A stretch of 64,000 nt of DNA from Harryflintia acetispora (GTDB taxonomy: Bacteria; Bacillota; Clostridia; Oscillospirales; Ruminococcaceae). Made by a program: the position numbers and the translations under genes. Positions 58,214 through 64,000 of this stretch are shown here, in pieces; the first letter of the stretch is position 1; each line of letters opens with the position of its first letter. The notes below the pieces were generated by a model, which was given only the letters and a program-made list of their open reading frames with translations, was not told the DNA's origin and did not search any database. The DNA lies in NCBI GenBank assembly GCA_004340125.1, contig SLUK01000010.1:1-64000 (forward strand), given 5' to 3'.

Positions 58214-58453
58214 GTGAAACGGATCAAAGCCGCCTGCCTGGAGCAGACCATCCACTTCGAACTCAAGGAGGGCTTGGAACCGTCCAGGGCAGCCGAGCTG
58301 GCAAGGGAAGAGCTGGCCGGCTACAAAGCTGCGCTGGAGCGCAAGCGGGTCAAATATAAAATTGTGGAGGAAACGCCCCAGCCGGACGGCTCCATCCTCC
58401 TGAAGATCAAGAAGCAATATAATTTCTACAGCTGCGGGGACTACCTGCGGTAG
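58214..58453 (+). CDS. small conserved-looking protein upstream of carD
   Basis: A 79-residue protein starting at GTG 58214; mostly charged helix, LEQTIHFELKEGLEPSRAAEL and a C-terminal strand pair KYKIVEETPQPDGSILLKIKKQYNFY. No domain recognised. AAAGGAG lies twelve bases before the GTG; an in-frame TTG at 58202 abuts the ribosome site and is less likely. It shares a promoter with carD, which starts 14 bases after its stop. Confidence 0.55.
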   Translation: MKRIKAACLEQTIHFELKEGLEPSRAAELAREELAGYKAALERKRVKYKIVEETPQPDGSILLKIKKQYNFYSCGDYLR

Positions 58454-58466
58454 CGAAGGGCGAAGC

Positions 58467-59021
58467 ATGTATAAGATCGGAGATATGATCGTTTACGGCA
58501 CCAGCGGCGTCTGCCGGGTGGCGGACGTCGGGCCGGTGAGGGCCGCGCACGCCAGCGAAGGCCGCAAGTATTATACCCTGGAGCCGGTGTACGGCACCGA
58601 GACCATTTATATCCCGGTGGACACCACCGCCTTCATGCGCCCGGTGATGAGCCGCCGGGAGGCCGAGGAGCTGATCGCGCAGATCCCCCTGATCCGGGAG
58701 GACCCGGCAAATATCCACAGCCTGCAATCCCTGGTCGAGCACTATCAGTCCTCCTTTCAGCAGAACGACTGCGCCGAGCTGATCCATCTGATCAAGGCCC
58801 TCTATGTCAAGGGCCAGAGCGCGCAGCAGGCCGGACGTAAGCCCAGCCAGGTCGACCAGCGCTACCGCAAACGGGCTGAGGACCTGCTGCACGGCGAGCT
58901 GGCCGTGGCGCTGGGGATCCAGCGCGAGGAGGTGCCCGACTTTATCCGCCAAAGCCTGCGCGACGGGCCCCAATGCCCGGCAAAGGCCGCGAGGCAAGGC
59001 CCCCGCGCCAAGGAAGCATAA
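58467..59021 (+). CDS. CarD-family transcription regulator
   Basis: A 184-residue CarD/CdnL-type protein. N-terminal RNA-polymerase-interacting domain (about 1-60) reads MYKIGDMIVYGTSGVCRV and YYTLEPVYGTETIYIPVDTT; the C-terminal helical part (about 70-165) includes LVEHYQSSFQQNDCAELIHLIKALY and LLHGELAVALGIQREEV. CarD proteins bind the polymerase beta subunit and stabilise open promoter complexes, affecting rRNA and stress genes. A short basic tail follows. Convergent with the EF-G paralogue, with a strong terminator between. Confidence 0.9.
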   Translation: MYKIGDMIVYGTSGVCRVADVGPVRAAHASEGRKYYTLEPVYGTETIYIPVDTTAFMRPVMSRREAEELIAQIPLIREDPANIHSLQSLVEHYQSSFQQNDCAELIHLIKALYVKGQSAQQAGRKPSQVDQRYRKRAEDLLHGELAVALGIQREEVPDFIRQSLRDGPQCPAKAARQGPRAKEA

Positions 59022-59032
59022 ATTTCAAAAAG

Positions 59033-59066
59033 AAAGGCCGCCGGGCGACTGCCCGGCGGCCTTTTT
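59033..59066. terminator. bidirectional terminator, carD and EF-G paralogue
   Basis: AAAGGCCGCCGGGC and GCCCGGCGGCCTTT around GACT, T-run after, A-run before. Confidence 0.93.
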
Positions 59067-59074
59067 ATCTTCTG

Positions 59075-61150
59075 TTATTCCTCTTCCTTCATGGCCTTGG
59101 CGTCCTCGATGACCTTCGCTTCGAGCATCTGGGGCAGCTGCTCGTACCGCGCAAAGGCCAGTTCAAAGTAGCCCCTGCCCTGGGTGGTGGAGCGGATCAG
59201 GGTGGCGAAATCGCTCATCTCGCTCATCGGCACCTCGGCCTCGATCTCGGTCAGGCCGTCCGAGGCGGGATTCATCCCCAGCACCCGGCCGCGGCGCTTG
59301 TTGAGCTCGCCCATGATGTCGCCGGTGTTCGACTCCGGCACATAGGCCTTGAGGTTCCCGATCGGCTCGAGGATGACCGGGGAGGCCTGCGCCATGCCCT
59401 CTTTATAGGCGATGGAAGCCGCCATCTTGAAGGCCATTTCGGAGGAGTCCACCGGATGGTAGCTGCCGTCCACCAGGGTGGCGTGCAGCCCGACCACCGG
59501 ATACCCGGCGAGCACACCGTGCTTGATGCAGTCCTGGAGCCCCTTTTCCACCGCGGGGAAGAAGCCCTTCGGCACCGCGCCGCCGAACACCTTCTCCTCG
59601 AAGAAGAGCCCGTCGCTGTCACACGGCTCGAATTCGATCCACACATGGCCGAACTGTCCGTGGCCGCCGGTCTGCTTTTTGTGCTTGCCCTCGACCTTGA
59701 CCTTCTTGCGGATGGTCTCGCGGTAGGCGACGCGGGGCGCCACCAGCCCGACCTCCACGCCGAACTTGGACTTGAGCTTGGAGACGATCACATCAATATG
59801 CTGCTCGCCCAGGCCCGAAATGAGCTGCTGTTTGGTCTCGACGTTGTTTTCGTACCCCATCGTCGGGTCCTCTTCCATCAGCCGCTGCAGGCCGCCGGCG
59901 ACCTTGCCGTCGTCGCCCTTGCCCCCCAGCTTGATGGCCATCGAGAGGCAGGGGGCCGGGAATTTGAGTTCTTCAAAGGAAACCACCCTTTTGGGATCGC
60001 ACAGGCTGTCGCCGGTCATCGCGCTCGAGAGCTTGGTCACCGCGCCGATGTCCCCCGCCGTGATGAAGGCGGTGTCCTCCTGCTTCTTACCCTTGATGTA
60101 GACGATCTTGCCCAGGCGCTCCGGCTCACCGGTGCGGGCGTTGACGGGGGTGATTTCCGAGGAGAGCTTGCCCGAGACCACCTTGATGAACGAGAGCTTG
60201 CCGACAAACGGGTCGGCCACCGTCTTGAAGACATAGGCCGCCAGCGGAGCCTCATCGGTGCAGGCGATCTCCACAGGCTCGCCGTCCTTGTCACTCGCGA
60301 GCTCCGCCCCTTCTTCCCAGGCGCTGGGCAGCAGGTCGACCATGCAGTCGAGCAGCATATCGACGCCCGCCAGGTTCAGCGCGCTGCCGCAGAGCACCGG
60401 GGTGATGGCCCCCTTCTGGACGCCGTCGTGGATGCCCTTGAGAATCTCGTCGCGGGTGAACGCCTCGCCCGAGAAGTATTTTTCAAACAGCGCCTCGTCG
60501 GTCTCGGCCACCGCCTCGGAGATGGCGGCGGTCAGCCCCTCGACCCGGTGGCCGAAATCGGGCATATCGGTCTCGGCGGGGTTGCCGCTCGCGTCATATG
60601 TATAGGCCTTGTTGTCGATTAGGTTGATGTAGCAGAGCACCTTGTGGTCCTCGACATAGGGCACCACGATCGGGCAGACAGACGGGCCGAAGGCCGCCTT
60701 GAGCTCTTCGAGCACCTTGTAAAAGTCGCCGTGCTCGGCGTCCATCTTGTTGACGAAGAACATCTTCGCCTTATGCAGCTCCTGCGCCAGCTTGTAGGCC
60801 TTCTCGGTTCCGACCGAGACGCCGGACTTGGCCGACACCGCGATGAGCACGCTCTCGACCGGGCGCACCCCCTCGTACATCCCGCCGGCGAAGTCGAACA
60901 GTCCGGGGGTATCGATCAGGTTGATCTTGGTCGAGCCCCAGCTGAAGGGCGCGATGGCGCTGCTGACGGTGACCTGGCGTTTGATCTCCTCGGGGTCGAA
61001 ATCGCAGACCGTGTTCCCGTCCGCGACCTTCCCAAGCCGGTCGCTCGCCCCCGCCTTATAGAGAAGCGCCTCCGCCAGCGAGGTCTTCCCCGCGCTGGAG
61101 TGGCCCGCCAGGGCGACGTTACGAATCTTGCCCGCCAAATATTGACGCAT
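59075..61150 (-). CDS. EF-G-like translation GTPase (EF-G paralogue)
   Basis: A 691-residue EF-G-family protein. GTPase motifs are GHSSAGKTSL (16-25), DTPGLFDFAGG and NKMD; EF-G domains II-V follow, with RVAYRETIRK and GHGQFGHVW typical of domain IV and HPVDSSEMAFKMA near its tip. The P-loop begins AGHSSAGKT rather than AHVDAGKTT of canonical FusA, placing it in the group of EF-G-like paralogues of Clostridia and other bacteria with uncertain roles (ribosome recycling, tetracycline-protection-like, or unknown). Start at 61150; a frame to 61306 crosses the promoter. Single gene. Confidence 0.9.
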   Translation of the reverse strand: MRQYLAGKIRNVALAGHSSAGKTSLAEALLYKAGASDRLGKVADGNTVCDFDPEEIKRQVTVSSAIAPFSWGSTKINLIDTPGLFDFAGGMYEGVRPVESVLIAVSAKSGVSVGTEKAYKLAQELHKAKMFFVNKMDAEHGDFYKVLEELKAAFGPSVCPIVVPYVEDHKVLCYINLIDNKAYTYDASGNPAETDMPDFGHRVEGLTAAISEAVAETDEALFEKYFSGEAFTRDEILKGIHDGVQKGAITPVLCGSALNLAGVDMLLDCMVDLLPSAWEEGAELASDKDGEPVEIACTDEAPLAAYVFKTVADPFVGKLSFIKVVSGKLSSEITPVNARTGEPERLGKIVYIKGKKQEDTAFITAGDIGAVTKLSSAMTGDSLCDPKRVVSFEELKFPAPCLSMAIKLGGKGDDGKVAGGLQRLMEEDPTMGYENNVETKQQLISGLGEQHIDVIVSKLKSKFGVEVGLVAPRVAYRETIRKKVKVEGKHKKQTGGHGQFGHVWIEFEPCDSDGLFFEEKVFGGAVPKGFFPAVEKGLQDCIKHGVLAGYPVVGLHATLVDGSYHPVDSSEMAFKMAASIAYKEGMAQASPVILEPIGNLKAYVPESNTGDIMGELNKRRGRVLGMNPASDGLTEIEAEVPMSEMSDFATLIRSTTQGRGYFELAFARYEQLPQMLEAKVIEDAKAMKEEE

Positions 61151-61258
61151 AGTGTTTAGCCCCTTTCTGAATTTGGTTTCCGTTGCCGGAACCCTTGCAG
61201 AATAAATTGTTGAATATGACCAAAAACCAAATTGTTCAACAACCCATTTATAGATTTT

Positions 61259-61287
61259 ATTATAACAATTCTGAAATTGCGATTCAA
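61259..61287 (-). promoter_or_regulatory. promoter of the EF-G paralogue
   Basis: Read leftward: TTGAAT (complement of 61282-61287), 17 bases, TATAAT (complement of 61259-61264). The roughly 100-base leader holds AAATTGTTGAA (61204-61214) and AAATTGTTCAACAA (61229-61242), which could pair. Confidence 0.7.
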
Positions 61288-61409
61288 GAGCTTTTTGTAA
61301 AAACAAGACGAGCCACTTGAAAATAATCCCGCCCCCACTTGTGCAATCTGACGGTTTTCACCCCATTTTTACCGCCAGCATATCCTGAATATGGCAGGAG
61401 GTGGGCTTG

Positions 61410-61703
61410 ATGGGCGAAAAACGCGAGGGGCGGCCGGGGGACGCGCCGCACGGCCCGCCGCGTCCGGACGGCCGGCCACGGGGCCGCAAGCGCAAGACCG
61501 GAACCGGCTACAGCGAGGACATGATCCTGATGGCTACCTCGCTCGCCACCCAGCTGGCGCGCGGGAAGACCGAGTGCGAGCTGGAAACCCTGATCAACAT
61601 CCTGGATATTCTGAGCGACGTACTGGTGGGGATACTCGCCCAGCGGCGGATCTGCGACCGGCAGGGGATCGAAATTTTGCAGGACGGGGACTTCATCATC
61701 TGA
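61410..61703 (+). CDS. small helical protein, DUF6774-like
   Basis: A 97-residue protein: a basic, Gly/Pro/Arg-rich N-terminal third, then helices YSEDMILMATSLATQLARG and ELETLINILDILSDVLVGIL. The helical part resembles small clostridial proteins grouped as DUF6774, though I cannot confirm the match by search. Start set at 61410 (MGEKREG) because GCAGGAGG lies eight bases upstream; a GTG at 61401 overlaps the ribosome site. Function unknown. Stands upstream of the AlaX-type gene with 76 bases between. Confidence 0.5.
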   Translation: MGEKREGRPGDAPHGPPRPDGRPRGRKRKTGTGYSEDMILMATSLATQLARGKTECELETLINILDILSDVLVGILAQRRICDRQGIEILQDGDFII

Positions 61704-61779
61704 TTGTTCACAAAATTCCCATTTTCCCCGCCGCCTACTTATGCTATGATAGAGGCAAACCGGAAAGGAAGAATAGAAA

Positions 61780-62964
61780 ATGCCGCAGGAATGTGAAAAG
61801 CTCTACTACGCCGACAGCCTGCTCACCCGCTTTGAGGCGGTGGTGACCGGCTGCGAGGAACATGACGGCAGCTATCTCATCACCCTGGACCGCACCGCCT
61901 TCTACCCCGAGGGAGGCGGCCAGCCCGCCGACCGCGGAAGGCTCGGCGGGGCGGATGTTCTGGACGTGCACGAGCGGGAGGGCAGAATTTTGCACACCGC
62001 CGGGTGCGCGCTGCCTCCCGGACAGGCCGTCAGCGGAGAGATCGACTTTTCCAGGCGGCTGGACCATATGCAGCAGCACACCGGGGAGCATATCGTCTCC
62101 GGGATCGTCTACCGCCGGCTGGGGCTGCGAAACGTCGGCTTCCATCTCGGGCAGCGGGAGGTGACCCTGGACTTCGACGGGGAGATCGGGGAAAAGCTCC
62201 TCGGCGAAATCGAGCTTGAAGCGAACGAGGCCGTCTGGAGGGACCTGCCCGTCACCGCCTCCTGGCCAAAGCCGGACGAGCTGCAAGACCTCGATTACCG
62301 CAGCAAGAAGGAGCTCTGCGGCCCGGTGCGGATCGTCACCATCCCGGGGATCGACGTTTGTGCCTGCTGCGGCACCCACCTGCCCCGCACCGGGATGGTG
62401 GGCGCCATCCGCCTCGCAGGCGGCCAGCGCTACAAGGGCGGCACCCGGGTGACCCTTTACGCCGGGGGCCGGGCGCTGCGCGACTATGGGGAAAAGGACC
62501 GGACCGTCGCTTCCCTTTGCGCCCTGCTCTCCCAGAAAAGCGACGCGCTCGAGCCGGCCGTGCAGCGCCTGCTTTCGCAACAGCAGGAGGAAAAAGCGCG
62601 GTGCGCCCTCTGGCAGGAGCGCTGCTTTAAGGATGAAGCCGACGCCCTTCCCGCGGGAGTGGGCACGGTCGTGGCGTTTTGGGAGGGGCTCTCGCCGGAC
62701 GAGGTGCGCCGCTGCGCCCTCTCGCTCATGCAGCGCGCCGAAACGGTACTCGCCCTTTCAAGGGACGGGGACGCCTGGCGGTACGCCGCCTGCAGCGCGA
62801 AGGAGGACATGCGCCCGCTCGCCAAGAGCCTCGGCGAAGCCTTCGGCGGCCGGGGCGGCGGCAAGCCCGAGCTGGTGCAGGGCTCGCTGCAGGGCGAATG
62901 TGAGGCGCTGCGGGACTTTGCGCTGCGCCGGCTGCCGGGCGCTTATCTCTTGTCCCACATCTAA
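61780..62964 (+). CDS. alanyl-tRNA editing protein, AlaX-L type with DHHA1 domain
   Basis: A 394-residue trans-editing enzyme that removes serine or glycine from misacylated tRNA-Ala. Zinc ligands are His100 and His104 in MQQHTGEHIVSG and Cys196 and His200 in CACCGTH. The N-terminal part (about 1-95, YPEGGGQPADRGRLG) is the AlaRS second-additional-like region; a DHHA1 domain occupies about 290-390 (SLGEAFGGRGGGKPELVQGS is its glycine-rich loop). Start follows CCGGAAAGGAAG. Followed after 24 bases by the channel gene, probably one transcript. Confidence 0.9.
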   Translation: MPQECEKLYYADSLLTRFEAVVTGCEEHDGSYLITLDRTAFYPEGGGQPADRGRLGGADVLDVHEREGRILHTAGCALPPGQAVSGEIDFSRRLDHMQQHTGEHIVSGIVYRRLGLRNVGFHLGQREVTLDFDGEIGEKLLGEIELEANEAVWRDLPVTASWPKPDELQDLDYRSKKELCGPVRIVTIPGIDVCACCGTHLPRTGMVGAIRLAGGQRYKGGTRVTLYAGGRALRDYGEKDRTVASLCALLSQKSDALEPAVQRLLSQQQEEKARCALWQERCFKDEADALPAGVGTVVAFWEGLSPDEVRRCALSLMQRAETVLALSRDGDAWRYAACSAKEDMRPLAKSLGEAFGGRGGGKPELVQGSLQGECEALRDFALRRLPGAYLLSHI

Positions 62965-62988
62965 AACCGACCCGCTACGGAGGTACCC

Positions 62989-64000
62989 ATGAGCCTGATA
63001 ATCGATTGTCTCAAGAACTTTCTCCTCAGCAACCTCGGCCTGTTTTTGCAGCTGGCCGTCTGCGCGATGACCGCCGGGCTGACCCTGCTGCTCTACCGGC
63101 CTGTGACGCGCCTCCTTTTTAGGCTGCTGCGCGGCCTCTCGTCGCGCGCCAGGAGCTCTCTGCCCCAAAAGCTCTGCGAGGCGTTCGAGCGCCCGGCGGC
63201 CACCTTTTTGCTGCTGCTGGGGTTCTATCTCGCCGCCGTCAGCATTGCCTGGGGCGGCGAAAGCGCGATCCTCTCCTACCATACCTTCTGCCGCACCCTG
63301 CTGCGGGTGTCGATCATCGCCTGCGTCACCTGGGGGCTGGTGCGCCTGATCTCCCCGGACAACCTCAGCCTGAGCCTCGGCGGCGGGCGCACCGAGCGCA
63401 TGAGCAAGACCTTCTCCATCTTCTTCACCCGGATTCTGCGGATCGTGGCCGCCGCCTTCGGGGTGGTCATCATCATTGGGGAGCTGGGGTACAACGTCGG
63501 CGGGCTGATCACCGGGATCGGGCTGGGCGGCCTGACCATCGCCCTGGCGGCCCAGGACTGGGCCTCGAACCTCTTCGGCGGGATGGTGATCCTCTTGGAC
63601 AAGCCCTTCGAGGTGGACGACTGGATCCAGGTCGAAGGCTCCCTCGAGGGGGTGGTGGAGGACATCACCTTCCGCTCGACCCGGGTGCGCACCTTCGATA
63701 ATTCCCAGGTGGTGGTGCCCAATTCCCTGCTCGCCCAAAAACCGATCACCAACTGGTCGCGCATGGAGAAGCGCAAAATTTCCTTCGACCTGTCGCTGGC
63801 CTATTCCTCCCCGCCCGAAAAAATGAAAGAATGCGTCGCGCAGATCCGCGACCTGCTGCAGACCACCGAAGGGGTCAACCAGGACACCGTGTCGGTCACC
63901 TTCAACGAGTTTTCAGACAGCGCGCTGCTGCTGCGGGTCTACTACTTCACCGACCTGACCGGCTATGCCGACTATATGCGCTTCAAGGAGAAGATCAACT
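62989..64000 (+). CDS. MscS-family mechanosensitive channel, 3' end beyond window
   Basis: At least 337 residues, cut by the window end. Three to four membrane helices fill about 10-190. The pore helix and following beta domain of MscS are clear: GLITGIGLGGLTIALAAQDWASNLFGGMVIL (split across the helix and the sheet), DKPFEVDDWIQVEG, VEDITFRSTRVRTFDNSQVVVPNS. It opens under membrane tension to release solutes. Start ATG follows ACGGAGGTACCC. The missing part is the C-terminal alpha/beta domain and any extension. Confidence 0.93.
   Translation, partial: MSLIIDCLKNFLLSNLGLFLQLAVCAMTAGLTLLLYRPVTRLLFRLLRGLSSRARSSLPQKLCEAFERPAATFLLLLGFYLAAVSIAWGGESAILSYHTFCRTLLRVSIIACVTWGLVRLISPDNLSLSLGGGRTERMSKTFSIFFTRILRIVAAAFGVVIIIGELGYNVGGLITGIGLGGLTIALAAQDWASNLFGGMVILLDKPFEVDDWIQVEGSLEGVVEDITFRSTRVRTFDNSQVVVPNSLLAQKPITNWSRMEKRKISFDLSLAYSSPPEKMKECVAQIRDLLQTTEGVNQDTVSVTFNEFSDSALLLRVYYFTDLTGYADYMRFKEKIN

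Noticed and set aside
58973..60622. 549-codon open frame antisense to the EF-G paralogue
   Set aside because: Shadow frame; runs through the carD terminator and has no domain-like segments.
1..64000. CRISPR arrays, insertion sequences, replication origin
   Set aside because: No regularly spaced repeats, transposase genes or DnaA-box clusters were noticed by eye.

Overview
The window looks like chromosomal DNA of a GC-rich, anaerobic, Gram-positive member of the Clostridia (most like gut Oscillospirales; genus not determined). Supporting signs are clostridial Shine-Dalgarno sites (AGGAGG), GC-rich hairpin-plus-U terminators, lipobox lipoproteins, sodium-pump OadG/OadB subunits, a YesM/YesN two-component pair, a tetrahydrofolate riboswitch on folT and a possible late-sporulation promoter. 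GC-rich coding DNA produces many long antisense open frames; these were set aside.

Layout. 1-292: two tandem leftward TTGACA promoters, probably for a stable-RNA operon just outside the window. 293-4875: DUF378 protein, LCP-family protein, YbhJ-type aconitase homologue, a palindromic repeat block, then riboswitch-controlled folT. 4899-15677: two divergent operons that I read as one respiratory unit. Leftward ubiD-ubiA-ubiX run into a three-gene ABC importer; rightward are an Ndh2-type NADH dehydrogenase with a C-terminal membrane domain, a polyprenyl diphosphate synthase, a duplicated lipoprotein with flavinylation-like motifs, and an ApbE-type flavin transferase. Together they resemble the flavin-based extracellular electron transfer (EET) locus of Listeria, with a different quinone branch and an added importer. 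15731-22386: a hydroxyacid/sugar-acid regulon (glycerate 2-kinase, LarA-family racemase/epimerase, UxaA-type dehydratase in two subunits, GntP permease, GntR regulator) with TTGTATACAA operators.

22559-23479: AEC transporter. 23534-37564: complete L-rhamnose locus, with alpha-L-rhamnosidase, sugar ABC importer (binding protein plus two permeases, no ATPase), YesM/YesN sensor pair, DeoR regulator, rhaB, rhaA and rhaD. 37646-41296: GNAT acetyltransferase, DUF4261 protein, FUSC-family membrane protein. 41467-44440: tRNA-Pro(GGG), rpmB, and a phage-type lysis cassette (CD1375-like, holin, amidase) divergent from an S24-type repressor, with no phage structural genes nearby. 44546-45411: cysteine-rich protein behind a sigma-K-like promoter. 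45891-48868: second AEC transporter, OadG and OadB, small membrane protein.

48957-54270: RND efflux pump, its adaptor, and an OmpR-type DNA-binding protein without a recognisable receiver. 54421-57666: tRNA-Gly(CCC), hybrid histidine kinase, AraC regulator. 57738-61150: two small conserved-looking proteins, CarD regulator, EF-G paralogue. 61410-64000: small protein, AlaX-type editing enzyme, and an MscS channel cut by the window end. No CRISPR array, insertion sequence or rRNA gene was seen inside the window.

The strongest candidate for an undescribed system is the 4.9-15.7 kb unit: an EET-like chain whose quinone is apparently finished by UbiA/UbiD/UbiX enzymes co-transcribed with an importer that could bring in an aromatic precursor.
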